Source of the DNA: Pithys albifrons albifrons
Lineage: Eukaryota > Chordata > Aves > Passeriformes > Thamnophilidae
Length of the DNA: 64,000 nucleotides
Reading direction: 5' to 3'
Assembly: GCF_047495875.1 (NCBI RefSeq)
Contig: NC_092463.1
Coordinates: 25,409,224 to 25,473,223, forward strand
The notes below the pieces were generated by a model, which was not told where the DNA came from, did no database searches, and saw only the letters and a program-made list of their open reading frames with translations. The stretch's first letter is position 1; each line of letters starts with the position of its first letter. This document shows positions 1-12,643 of this stretch, one piece after another. The position numbers were made by a program, and so were the translations under genes.

Positions 1-1542
1 CTGCTCAAGGGCATTATGGTGATAGGTTTGTACTCGTTTAATAAAGCTGTAAATTTTTTTTGGTTAAGATGCTAAATTTGTCAGTAGAATGCTTTGGGAA
101 AGACATTTTGAACACTGTTAGATCAATCTTTATTTTTAAAACCACATTTTCACCATATAGCCCATTACCTCCATGGTACACTAAGCGGCAATTTTAATCA
201 ATGCACTTCAGTGCTTTTCCTCATGCCTCCTGCAAACCGTATTGTGCACTAATTACCAATGCTGCAGACACACACTGGGGAGTAAGTAGCATTTGCAATA
301 ATGAGGTTGCACAGGAAACATCAGAGAAAGGGTAAAACAGCCTTGCAAGCTTTGGCAAAAATTATGTAGATTTCATTAAGTGGTACCACCACCACTGATT
401 CTAGTTCTTGATTATACTAAACAACTTATTTTCCATATAAAATAGCAAGTTCAGTAGCCCAGATTAGTATTTCACTTTAGGGAGAAGCTGAACAGCTGAT
501 CTTCTGTATGTATTTATCTTGAATGAATAGCTTGTTCACATTGAGGGAAAGAAAAGCAAATGTTAGGAAGAAGGAATATAAAGACACTAGAATTAAATCT
601 GGGAATTGGTTGTAAGGGACATAAGGGGAAGATAATGCTGTAATGGCTTGAAACAGTAAAGTCAGAACAAAATTCAGTGTTAAGCTGGGAGTGGTTAAAA
701 AGTCACGTAAAAACCATTGAAACTATCACAGTGTAGGCATCTACTATTTCTCATAGCTTCTTCTTGGAAGTGGGAGATTGGTACCAAGATGAGGGAAAGC
801 ACTGCATTAGAGAATCCTGCACCAACAGTGACAAGCGCACTAAAGGTGCAGATTCGGCTGGAAGACTAAGGAGGCAGCAGCTTCCCTTATTTTACCACTC
901 AGCATACTCAGCAGTCCTGTTACCCAGCAGAAGCTGGGTGGGCACCTCTTTCTCCCCGCTTGTAGTCTTTCAGTGCCCCACTAGCCAAACTGCACTGATC
1001 AATCAGTTCAGAAGTTTGCAGGGGATCTCCATGGAACAAAAGTAAGGGAAAACAAATAAAACCCAATGGAACATGCACAGAGCAACTCAAAATACAGGAC
1101 TGGCTACAGATCTGCCTGCAGATGAGTTATGGGGACATTGGAAGCCCTAGGCGCACCAAATCAGCTTCAAGTGCAATAGTATTTACTGCTTGCTACCTAC
1201 AGCTTACTGGTATTTGTTTTAAGCTGGTCTGTGGCACAGACATAGTAAGTTCTCATCTGTCTGAAAAAGACTGCATGAGTGAACACCTAGAGGAATGGCA
1301 GTAAGAGACATTCTAGGAAAAAGAGAAAAAGCAACAAGGAAGAGAATGATCCATATACACCCTGGGAGCATGAGCAAAGCTTACTGCAAACAGTAGCTAT
1401 GACACTGCCACACTTTCAGATTAAAAATGTGAAAAAATTTAGAACAAACCATTGTACTATATTTGAGGAAGTACAACATCAATTACTTTAAAAAACCTCC
1501 AAAATTCAGCGATTGACAAACTATAATTTATTGTTTATCATA
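1..1542. other. MIPOL1 intron, nothing recognised
   Basis: AT-rich intronic DNA. The short frames at 764-1045 and 1122-1304 have no recognisable protein family, no splice context and no coding character. No repeat family identified. Confidence 0.6.
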
Positions 1543-2165
1543 CTATCATAGAACTTTTTGGGTTGGAAGGGATCCTAAAGACCATCTAGTTTTGACCCTC
1601 CCTGCCACTGGCAGGGATGCCCCTCACTAAACCACGTTGTCCAGGATCCCTTCCAACCTGGCTTTGAACACTTCCAGAGACTGGGCATCCATAGGTTCTC
1701 TGGGCAACCTGGCCGAGTGCCTCACCACCCTCTGGGGTAAAGAACTTTTTCCTAATATCTAACCTAATCTCTCATCTTTTAGTTTAACACTATTCCCCCT
1801 TGCCGTGTCATATCTGCCTGTGTGAAAAAGTGCTCTCCCTCTTTTTTTGTAAGCCCCCTTCAAGTACTGGAAGGCTGCAATAAGGTCTTCCCAGAGCCCT
1901 CTCTTCCCAGGGCTGAACAACCCCAGCTCTCTCAGCCTGTCCTCATACATATTCTCTACCCCACTGGTACCTTCTGGGCCTCCTCTGGACCTCCTCCAAC
2001 AAGTCCACATCTTTCTTGTGCTGGGAGCCCCAGACCTGGATGCAGTAGCCCACATGAGGTCTCAGAAGGGCAGAGTGGAGGGGTAAAATCATTTCCCCCT
2101 GATCTGCTGATCAGACTCCTTTTGATGCAGCCCAGAATGGCACTGGCCATCTGGGCTGCAACCAT
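1543..2165 (-). mobile_element. CR1 LINE, 5'-truncated 3' end
   Basis: The left edge is the inverted CR1 3' end (a GGTTGGAAGGGATCC-type core beside a TCATAGAA tail motif). Reading leftward on the minus strand, the ORF2 C-terminal region can be followed: [14 protein letters not shown], then LIAAFQYLKGAYKK and RTARGN-like residues, all typical of the end of CR1 ORF2. The copy is 5'-truncated, as usual for CR1, and carries stops, so it is a dead fragment. Minus orientation is the same as MIPOL1 transcription. Confidence 0.92.
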
Positions 2166-5100
2166 GTATTTTTCCTTCTCAGTCTAAACAACACAGCTTC
2201 AATGTCTATGGGGTTTTCTTGTGTTTGTATAATACCAAAAATTTTGAATTTCAAACGAGGGAATAGTCACTATCTAACAAAACTATTAAAGCAAAGAGCC
2301 ACCCTGGTCCTATACTAAACTAACCTATTTCCACTGGAATAACAGGACACACTTCCTACAGTTTAAAAATACTTGATCTTGCCCCATCTGCAAATAACAC
2401 ATCTACCACAGTTGCTGCAATAACTATGTGTCTAAAAGCAATACTTTAGAACTCTACCTTCTTTTTATTTTCACTAGACTAATTGCTATTCCTTATTATT
2501 GACCTTCAAATTATCTAGATTTTTTTGTACATTAATAATATTGCAAATGTCACCTGATTTTCACTAATTTTTCAAGCTATGCAAATGAAATTAGTGCTAG
2601 GGATGAATATTCCTTCGTGAGCTGAAAATGATGAGTCAACCGTTTTGTCAAAAGTCAAACATTCATTCACCTGGCTATTTAACTACTGGAACTTCTACCA
2701 AACAGAATGACTGTGAAGATCTCAGTTGCTTGACAGTTCACCCTTTACTGAATGATTAAAAGGCATAAATCCTGAAAATGAGTGAGAACAAAAAAATAAG
2801 GATTTTATAGGCATAAATATGCAAAGAAAGAAAATTAGTTTGGTGGAAGAAATCCTACTGTCTGGTGTGAGTGAAAAGCGTTGGTTTAGGCTTTATGCAT
2901 TTTCAGAATGCTCGTAATTTCCTTTTTCATTCATATTTCAGTTGACATGGATGCAATACATGTGATTTACATGCATATGTCAAAGGGTGTTCATTATTTT
3001 TTACTTTTTCCTTACTATTTTATCTCTCTTACAATATGCAAACAAATTTTCAGAGTTAATCCTAAGAAAAGTTGCTGTACTTAATTTTCAAGAAGAAAGT
3101 AATTCCTGTTTCTGGAAAACAATTACAAAAGCTCAGTATAAAAATACAAGGTCAGTAATATGTATATTCTCCAAAACAAACAAGAAGTGCAGCTTTACTT
3201 GTCTTTGGACTTACTACAGATTTACTTATATTAGCAATCATTTAGGCCCCTTCAGCGCAGTGTAGTATACTGAGAACTAATTACCTGTAACGAAGAGCAA
3301 ATGGTTGTCACTTCATGACACCCTTTTTCTAATGTTTAAAGCAAACTGGGCAAACTTCAGGCTGATTATTCAGTAGGACTAAAATCTCACTAAATCACGT
3401 CTGCAGCACAGCAGAATGGCAGTCACAGTGACCTGACAACAAGCAAAGACTGAACTTGGAGTAGTGTTGCAATACAAAGCTAATTCCTTTTATTTCTTAG
3501 TGTTCTGCCCAGCCAAAACACCACATACAACCAGCCAAGCCCTTGCAGTAACAAAGAGGAAATCACCACATAGATGCATTCTATGCCCAGTGCCCTACCA
3601 ATACATTACCGTGGTGCTCTACTGAGAGCATCATGGGACAACTCAGAAGAATGAGGAATATCAACTTACTTTTAAGTAACTCTAATCAGAAAGGTTATGG
3701 ATTTATCTCTGAGACAGGATATCCACTGTAAAAAACAGGAGACAGAGGTTCACTGAAATAAGCCTTGGAAGCAACATTTTCTGGAAACCCTCATGGATAT
3801 GTGTACCTCAGGGAGATTTTATTTTTGGGTGAGAACAGTCTGTAATGTTGAAATGTGTAACAGTGGCTGGTGAATAACATTGTCACTTTATGCCGTAACT
3901 TCCATGGACAATGAGGACTGACTGTTCCAGATACACCAGCGCTCTGGCCCTGGAACACATCTAGGACAGGTAGAACCCATGGACTAAAGTGAACTCAACA
4001 GACATCTTGGAGGGATGGCCACTGACCATGGAGAAAATACTTGTGTTCATGTATCTATCTAAATATGTATATATGTGTATGTATGTATATGTGTGTGTGT
4101 GTATATTTATGTGCATATAGTTGGAAGGTGTAGGATATGGGCATGATGCAGATGGTAGAAAATAATGGGTGAATAATGTTCTGCTTCCAGCCAGGCTGGG
4201 ATAATTTTTGCAGGAGCCAGGAGAGGGCATGGCTAGGACACGAAGGTTATTCTATATCACTTCATGTATTGCTGGGGGTGGAGAAAAGGGAGTCCACAGA
4301 GATGGGGTTCCTTCTCCCGTTGAGAAAATGTGACAGAGGAAACTGTCTGGTATAGTCTATTACCAGCAGGGGTGGTAGTGGTGGGGCTTCCCTGTGAATT
4401 GTTTCTTTCCTTATACCCTCTGTCATTAGTATGGTTGCTGATACTGCTTGTTTTCTTATCTCATGGTTGTTACCAGTAAGTAGTTCTTATCTCAAACCAT
4501 GGTATTTGCCTTTTGTGCCTCCAGCTGGAGGGGGAAGGGGGAGCAGTGTGTGGTTTTAGTGGAAGTACTAAATTGGAGAATACCACTTCCAAACCATGGC
4601 TGAAGAAAAAACTGCCCAAGCCCAAGGCGCTGTATCCACACTGCATCTCGGAGCTTGTGCTGCCCCACTGGTGGCCCTTCCTGCTCGTCTCCTCCTCAGA
4701 GACCTCAAATTCTTCTCTATGCTACCAGAAAGGCTTTAGAAACTAATTTTTATTGGACGTGAAGAAAAAAATACCATCTTTACTTATGAATGACAAAATA
4801 ACATTTACACAATCAACAAATTAGGATAACTAACTAAAATGGTATTCTTTGACACTGCTTTATGGTGATAATTTTAATTCCCGTGACAGGTTAGGTTACA
4901 GTATTTCTGTATTAGAAGACAGATGTGCAGTGTGCAATATATACAAACTTGCTGGAATTTTAATATTAGGCAGAATAAATGAAATAACCTTTTTTTTTTT
5001 AAATTACACCATTCTAATAAAGAGAACTTCCAAATGATTAAAACTGTTCTAGAAGTCAGCTAGGTGAACAGAACAATATATTCAAATGCTTGATCTCTGC

Positions 5101-8100
5101 CTACAGCTAATCATTTAAGTTGTCAAAAAAAATAAAAAGGAAAGAGAACAATATATTCTTATTCGAACTTTGTTGAGAAAGTTATCTGCAAATAAAATAA
5201 GAACAAGCAAAGTTGTATTATGCATTAATGTTTTTGTTTGTTCTATATTCCATAACACATATATACACACAACAAAAAAAAAAGAGGCTTGAACATTTTT
5301 GTCTGCTAAAATAAAGACAAAATTCAAAAGTTTAATAGTTCATTTTTTTCCTTAAAGAAATTTAAAGAGAACAGTGAATTCTGTGTTAGCAATTTAAGGG
5401 GGGGACATCTGCACTACTTTGAATGCTTCTATATTCACCTTTACATGAGTAGAACCCTGGCAACACCCTTCATAAAGAAACAAATTGAGAAGGAAATTAA
5501 GAACAGTTTGAGTTATTCTGGCAAAGACAATTTTTTACAGTTCTCTGAGGATTCTGACTATTTTAGTAATGATGTTTCCTTTGCCTGTCTCTCATTAAGT
5601 CTTTGGTCCTCCTCTTTTGCATCTAAACAGCGATTGTGTAGAAACTGTTGAATATTTAAAATAGAAAAATGCTTCTCAATCTTTAAAATATGTGTCCAAT
5701 CATTACTTTGGTATTCACTGCAGTTAATCATGATGCATTTATTAATGTGTAAATATCAGACATTTCCTTTGGTGTTCCACTCTCCGTTGGCAATTCATTA
5801 ACATATTGTTATTTTAAAATATTAGTCTCTGAGAAGCCATCAGATTTTGATTGGATTGGTCTCACACTTGAAAAAGCATTTTTATATTCTGAATGCATCA
5901 AAACAGCAGAATCTCTAGGCAGATACTAAGTGGGATTCACAGAAACACAATGTTAGTTCTAATGGATGGATGATTGTGTTTGGTCTTTTGAAACTTTGAA
6001 GTATAGGTAAGTCTTGATCACACAAATTAATAAATCCTAAAGCTGGAGTTAACAATAACCATTACACCCAAATTCTGCAGCTTAGCCCAGCCAATTTTTC
6101 AAAAGGTCAGGTTGTGAACTGGAGAAGATCAGGGAGGTCCACCGCATAGCTTTGTTGCCAGGCATCTCTCGTCTGGATTGTTGCAGGCATTTATTAGTAT
6201 TCGTCAGCAGACTCAACAAAGCAAACAAGAAATTCAAGCACGAATAATAAAATGAAATGCTGCTATATAACCCTTTGTCATTCAGCAAATATGGGACTTT
6301 TTAGCTACATTGTTCCTAAACCTGGGTTACTACTTTAATTTTTCTCCACAGTGCTGACTGAATGAGTATGCATGTGTGTTAAATGCAGAGCTCCCTTAAC
6401 AACTGCAGGACTGCCATTTAATCTGTTGGTAGATGGACCATTTCCTGTGGGAACTCTAGCTATGATTTCCAGATCCACCAAATAAATCTCAGATTAAGAT
6501 TCCAAATGAAACCTGCCTTTGGCAGATAAAAAATGTCAAGATGGATATAAACAGTAAAATTATAAATTATCTAGGTGTTGCACGATGACTTGATGTGCGT
6601 TTTTTGTTTACACTTTCCCTGATATCACAACTATACAAGGCATTCATCAAATGTCACACTTTCATAATACTGGAGGCATCATTAAAACTGTTTGGCTAAG
6701 GACCTTGAAGTGTTTAAGCAGTAGCTCAAAAGTATATTTGTGCAAAGTAGAAGAATAAATTTACATATCAGCAGCAGCTCATAAGGGATGGGTAAATATT
6801 CTGTTTATCTCTCATTGTAATTCAGGTTAGTTTAAATACAGGGTTTCAGGATATCATTACAGCCTATATGGAGTCATTACATAATTTCCAAACATAGTGT
6901 CTGCTGGAGTTTTACTAAGTATGCTGTGTTTATGTGTTCTAAACCAGCTAAAAACAAAGTAAACCCTTCCACTGCATTTGTCTTTTGCTATTGTCATATC
7001 ATACAATTGCTTTTCACATATAACCCCTTTCATTATCTAAATCTTAATGATCCAGAACTCCCTTTTATCTAGACAGGGTCATGTTTCCTGATGTTCATTA
7101 ATTATAGCAAAAATTCTCTTATCCAAATGTACTCAACCTCTCCTACCACAAACAAACAACTAAGACTTTGCTGAATTAGAGTTCTAAACAAAATCTCAGG
7201 AAACTGCAGCTTTAGAAGTGAAAATAACTGTAATTTTGTGTCTGACATAAAAGAAAGATCACTCTACATAAAGTGCCCATATGACACCTTGTCTTCACAC
7301 TCTTTATTCCAAGTAATGATCTACTGAAGATGCAGGTGAACTCATAGAAAAGAGTCTTCAATGCACTCCCTGAAGGAGTTTTTTCTTTTAATAAAATTTT
7401 TGTTCTGTTTTTGCTCTTAAGCCACATTCTAGCTGTTATGGAACCACAGTTAATGAAGGTTTCTAAAGAAGAAAATAACCAAATTGCTCTTGCACTTGCG
7501 CTAGGTCTTCTAAAGCTCCTTCTGACCCATTACTTAAAAATTACTGTGGCAGTAAGTGCTGTTCTCTCTGAAGCACATTTCAAGACATTCTGAAGTTAGG
7601 CTGCACTCATATTTTTTCCACACTTAAGTGATTCAAAGTGTAATACTTCAAGGTGTGCATGCCCCCATCTTTAGTGGTTGCACCACTCAGTGCAGATAAG
7701 GCACTACACATTTTGAGTGCACTGTAAAGGTTTGAACAAAGTCGGTATTCACAATACTGCAGTGAGTCAAGAAAATCCTGGATGCCTAATTGTGCTTCTG
7801 ATGAGGAGCCTTTCTGCGTATAGCCTGGCCAAAAATGCACTGTATTCAACCACCCAAAATGTACAAGGAAAGAAATGGGATGAAAAAAGGAGAGATGAGA
7901 ATTTATGCACATGAAAGGGTGATTCATGGCCAGGCTTTGCTAAAGAAGATTTGGGAAGGGCTTTCCCACATGGGTGTGTCCTTCAAGCTTGCGCAGTGGA
8001 CTTTTTAGGGGAGGCACAGTGTGCACGGAACTGGCCCCATCCTTTGCTCCTGAGGTTCATCTGCCATGACCGAGCGAGCTTGGATGGTGAGAGTGAAGTC

Positions 8101-8111
8101 CTCAGGACTAG
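2166..8111. other. MIPOL1 intron
   Basis: About 6 kb of AT-rich intron. The only structured piece I see is a TATG/TG microsatellite near 4.05-4.12 kb. Short frames on both strands (for example 7607-7927 minus, 106 codons) match nothing I recognise and lack splice signals. Confidence 0.55.
4047..4118. repeat. (TATG)n/(TG)n microsatellite
   Basis: An interrupted run of TATC, TATG and TG units (key stretch 4070-4105, with about six TG units at 4090-4103). It is a compound simple repeat in intron, probably length-polymorphic. Confidence 0.8.
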
Positions 8112-8226
8112 AACCTACAGCCCTTGGTATTCCCAGGAGGTCTCCCATCCAAGTACTAACTGGGGCTGACCCTGTTGAGCTTCCGAAATCGAACAAGGTC
8201 AGGCGTCAGGGTGGCATGGCTGTAAT
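8112..8226 (-). pseudogene. 5S rRNA-derived sequence (pseudogene or SINE head)
   Basis: Read on the minus strand this follows vertebrate 5S rRNA along nearly its whole length: GCCATGCCACCCTGA near the start, TTCGGAAGCT in the box A region, then TTAGTACTTGGATGGGAGAC and CTGGGAATACC in the box C region, ending with GCTGTAGGTT. Box C has about one difference from consensus, while box A and the intermediate element carry several (AAGCTCAACAGGGTC versus the usual AAGCTAAGCAGGGTC). The RNA 3' end is not followed by the T run that stops RNA polymerase III; transcription would run on into unrelated sequence toward 8000. I estimate about 80% identity by eye. It is therefore a degenerate copy: either a retroposed 5S pseudogene or the head of a 5S-type SINE. 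It is not a functional 5S gene. Confidence 0.88.
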
Positions 8227-11200
8227 TAAAGGGTTATTATATGCACTGGAAAGACCAAGTAGTATTTGATGATTTTTCAGTTATCATTAGCTCATTCTTA
8301 CCTTCTAAGCCATGTCACACTATTCCCTCTTTTTTCATGGAAAATGTTTTCTTCATCTTCCACACACAGTGTTGCTCAAGAGTTAGAGGCCAGTCTTCCT
8401 ATGTTTTACTTAGGAAAGTTCACCTTTTTAGCCTCTTTTCTGCCTTTTACATCATAGAGAGAAACCTGCAACTATGCTTGCCACTGGCAAGGGGACTTCT
8501 GACAGCTAGTGAGTTTGATGCTGACAGCACCGCACAGATTGCAGGCACTGATCAGTTAAGCCACACAGGTGGAGAGGACTCTGCCTCTCTGCATATCACG
8601 TAGATTCTTTGGCATACACATTTGTGCAGTAGCCAGGCCTTCTTTCTTTCTCAGGTAAACAGCACTCTTTATTGCTAAAAGAGGATAGGATAGGGAGAAC
8701 AGGTTTACAGTATCTCCTGTTGAGGAACATAAAAGAAGAAACAGATTTGAGTACATCAAGTATGGTTTATTCTGCCTCTATTACAACCTTGGAAGAAGGG
8801 CTTTAGATTTACTTTTAGAGTGTTTACAGCTGTAGTGGGTATATTCTGGAGAAAGAGGAAGCAGCACTTTTACCATTACCTGCTTTTTGACCCAATTAGA
8901 GATTCAAATGAAAAACCTTTACAATGCCATATTACTCTCAAAACTTTCTTTCCCCATTCATCTTTGTGTGTGTCAAAGTCACACAATAGTAATTACAGAC
9001 AAAAAGGTCCTTGTAATTACTATTACAAAAACAAATCCACAGAAACCCCCATTACAATCAATGACTAGAAAAGCTTTCCACTTCTGATAAGATAGTCAAA
9101 GTTTGTAAAAATGATGATTCATTTTATTTAACCTATACATATGACTATACATTTCCTCAACTACCACAAATGTAAAAAAAAATCCCAAAACACAGCTCTC
9201 CACCAAACAGAACACTTCTATTCCAAATTTCCCCACACAAGCTCTATTCTGCAGTTCTGTTTTAATCTGCATTATCACATCTCTTTAAAGCTGGTCTCCT
9301 CTGAACTAGTTTCCAGACACACAATTTTAAATATTTATAAGCTGTGCAAGCATTCTTTTGAAGTTAAATGGAAAGTGTCTATACAGATCACAACTAAGAG
9401 TTGCCACAAAATTCCTTTGAGTGAAATTGCTTCACTGGCTTAGATTTCAATACGTGCTTTAAGTAGTGGTTTAGAAATATATATGTTGAATTCCATGTTT
9501 TAAAAAATATAATAACCATCTTCTAAGAAAGCAAAACACTTTGCCATTAAAACTAATCAACCTCTTACCTTGTTTTAGGAATTTATGAATAACAACTATA
9601 CAGTGGTTTGTTGTCAAAACAGACCAAACAGTACCTGATATTCTAGGGCTTCTCCTTCCCTATCCTGAAATCATGGATGCTCAGAAATATGACATAAGCA
9701 AAAACATTACAACAGTGAAAGACTATATAACACCAGGAGTGTAGCTGCACCCATTCAAACCTGGTACATGATATGAGTCAAATGAGACACAAATTTAACT
9801 CCAGTATTTGCAAACTCACCACTTTCCTATCCTAAATCTTTTGGAAAACTGCCATATTGAGTCCTGAATGTATATGTAAGGATAAAAATCACCCAACTTC
9901 AGGTTCTCTCTTGTGGTTTCACAGTATTAACGTTTGTGTAGTTTCCATCATGCATGTCAACCCTGCTAAAGTAACAACTCCACCCAGGTGCAATGTGTTT
10001 CTCCATCCCCACCACCACTGCAATGCAAAGATATGCACCTATTTGCCAACACAAATTTATTTGTATAGTGGAATACTATTTGGGGGTTTCTAGCTTGGAT
10101 CCTGAATATTTTTTATTTTGAAATGACATAGTCTTCACTTGTCTGCTGCCAATGTTTCTGGTACATTCTCTCAAGTATGCTTAGAGAGATAAGAAAAAAG
10201 GCACTAACCTCCTATTAAAAAACAGGTGCTGTGGAAATAAACAGTACATTTAAATTAGATGCAAATACACAATAACAAACCTTGCACACAAACCGTTCTT
10301 AAATTCTTCCTAATATAACAGAACAGAGACAAAGTCTTCAATCCACACAGGGATATTCCAAACAACTCAGAAAGTTAAAAAGAAAATCTCACCTATCAAA
10401 CGCTTCAGATATACTCCTCTTAAACACTACCTTTCTTTCAAGTATTTTATTTTATAACATCTATTAACAGGTTACACATTATCCCACATAAGTGCCATAA
10501 ACCTACGACTTCTCTGTACGTAACGTTTTTGCTATTTTTTAAAAAATCTCATTGCTTGACTGAATTTTTATCTAATCATCTGAATTTAATCTGATTTGCT
10601 TTACCATCCTTATTTGCTGGCAAATAATTTAATCTCCAACATTTCAGTATGTTATTAAAAATTTTGAATAAATCATTATAGGGTTATTCTAAACCCAGCA
10701 TTTAAAATTACAAGTTACAAGCAAGGAACATCTAAATATAGTACAGTATCAGACACACACAGGAAAGATACCACAGATGACAAAGCAAGCAGAACAGAAA
10801 ATGGTACACTCATCAATATAGACATTTAAACACGAAAAGTTGCTGTGATTTTAGTAATATAATGAGAAAAAGGACCAGAATGTCTCTCAAGGGCACTTAC
10901 TGAACATTATGTTGCTGAATTTTACCTATCATCTTTTTGATACGTAAATGTAATTTAGTTGTTAATACACAAAAAAATTCTAAGAAAAAAAGAAATTCCT
11001 CATCCAAACCAGTATGACATGACATTTACCCATAACCCCTTTTCCTAACTCCGAGGAGTGAAAGTATAAAGAATTACATGACTTACTAAGATTAAGCTAA
11101 AAAAAGTGTATAAATTTTGACTGTATAACAACTTCTACTGGATACATAAATCCCAAGAAATAGCTTTCTAAACAGGTAAGAATATTGATTTAATGCATCG

Positions 11201-11592
11201 GAAAAATAATACACATGAAACTCAGTAAATATTCAGTTTTTAAAAAAACTGTGAGCAGCAGCAGAACACCATTTCTTGCAATTAGACAGAAAATATTTCA
11301 CAGAGAACCACTTTATAGTAGTCACTTGCCTACTTTGGAAAAGTTAACCTTTTGAACCATTCCTAGGGTATGCTGACACCTAAAGGTCTAAAAATACTAA
11401 ATCTGACTAAGCCATTACATATTTAAATCATCAGAATACAATTCTCTGCTGTTACTCCACCATGACTGCTTTTATTTACAAACCATATGCTTCAAAAACT
11501 TTTTAACTTCACTCAGTAGCAGCTCAAAATTCCATAAACTAAACAAGGTCTACAAGAAGTTTATTTTACAGAATAATATAGATTGAAATTAC
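8227..11592. other. MIPOL1 intron, nothing recognised
   Basis: AT-rich intron with short unsupported frames on both strands (8241-8603 plus, 9141-9443 plus and others). No repeat family or exon recognised. Confidence 0.55.
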
Positions 11593-11683
11593 TTTGCATA
11601 TGAAAGAAAAGCATCATCTCCAACATGGAGCTTTTCTTTTTTCTTCTTAACAGACTCTTCATGAGGAACTTGACATTTATTAT
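11593..11683 (-). other. Weak candidate MIPOL1 coding exon
   Basis: A pyrimidine tract ending in CTCTCAAAAG could be an acceptor at 11684, and AAA|GTAATT could be a donor at 11593/11592. Joined to the MENLSK exon (which leaves one base, G), the frame opens with Asp as in human MENWSKD and stays open for the whole 91 nt, giving a Lys-rich run with KCQVPHEES and HVGDDAF. However, these residues do not resemble the human sequence after MENWSKD as I remember it, and the donor is weak. It may be chance. Confidence 0.2.
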
Positions 11684-12563
11684 CTTTTGAGAGAGAATAC
11701 ACAGCATAAAATTAAACAAAAGGAAATATACAGGATGCTATCAGGCTCTGATATAGAGGGAAACTTTTATGTTAACACACCTATTCCATTTTGTCTTTTT
11801 TTAACCTCGATATAGTCACTCACTGGAAAAAATTCATCCTTAACTGAAGGTCTCCTTTCTGAGTCTTTCCCTTTCTTCTTTCTACACATTATTATCTATT
11901 CACAAACCACTTTCTGACAATTTTCTTCTGCAACGTCAGTCATGTATTGTACTCTCAAATTCAGTGGGTTTTTTTTCCCCTTAGGTTTCTGCCATGAAAC
12001 ATAGAAGAATGTACCTATGTACAGTTGTGTTTGGTCAACCAAATACAAATAAAAGACTTTTCTATCCTCATGGAGGTGAAAACTCCACAAATCACAGAAG
12101 TTCCAAGTTAATCAAGGCCCACTTTACCTCCAAGCCTTACCTTACTGTCTACATTCAGCTGAGATATTAATGAGAAACTAGTTAATATTAGCAGATGGCT
12201 TAATCATGCCCTAGCCATGAATGAATAACCAAGAAAGTTACTTTAAGACAGACCTTCAGATTTTTGTAAAACATTAGGAAAAAATGTTGGAAAGTAAAAT
12301 GCAATGTTCAGACCAAGAATTTAAATAAGACTTCTCAAAGTTATACAAAAACATTTTCAATAATCCAGAAAATAAGGATGAAGGTTTACATTCCTGGAGC
12401 TGCCCTCTTGTTACCCCAAGGGGCAGTGTGTGGTTCTGGGAGGTTTTTTTATTTCTTTTCTTCCAAAGTCAGTCATATATCAGCAAGAACAAATACATTC
12501 CAGTCACTGCCTAGCACTGGTACAACACCAGAGGATCCCTATTAATATCTTTAAAGTCCCTAC

Positions 12564-12582
12564 CTTTTGACAAGTTCTCCAT
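12564..12582 (-). CDS. MIPOL1: MIPOL1 first coding exon, start codon part
   Basis: The ATG is at 12582-12580 on the minus strand and encodes MENLSK plus the first base (G) of the next codon, followed directly by a GTAGGG donor. Human MIPOL1, as recalled, begins MENWSKD. Five of the six residues agree, and a phase-1 junction that leaves G is just what an Asp codon (GAT/GAC) needs. The whole exon appears to run 12643 to 12564 (80 nt), starting after a CTTTATTTTAG acceptor, so its first 61 nt are 5' UTR. In that UTR all three frames are closed except one that does not read into the ATG frame. The next base context (ACAAATGG) is an acceptable start context with A at -3. The remaining coding exons lie to the left, probably outside the window. 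Confidence comes from the start motif, the phase and the synteny together; six residues alone would be weak. Confidence 0.66.
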
Positions 12583-12643
12583 TTGTGCTTCTGAACTTGT
12601 TTGATCTGGCACTGACTCCAGTTTTTGCTAGAAGATTTCAGAG
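12583..12643 (-). other. MIPOL1: 5' UTR part of the MIPOL1 start exon
   Basis: Runs from the AG acceptor (12645-12644, preceded by a T-rich tract) to the ATG. It contains an in-frame TAG for a reading frame arriving with two bases from the 13.9 kb exon and an immediate TGA for one arriving in phase 0. Either stop would close an upstream frame before the MENLSK start. Confidence 0.5.

Noticed and set aside
8112..8226. Functional 5S rRNA gene
   Set aside because: Many differences from the consensus, a damaged box A and no T-run terminator.
8005..8269. Frames across the 5S-like sequence
   Set aside because: They overlap the 5S-derived DNA and read through structural RNA sequence, so are not coding.
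10380..10460. Small minus-strand exon before a GTGAGAT site
   Set aside because: No convincing acceptor; a 26-nt exon would be the only option.
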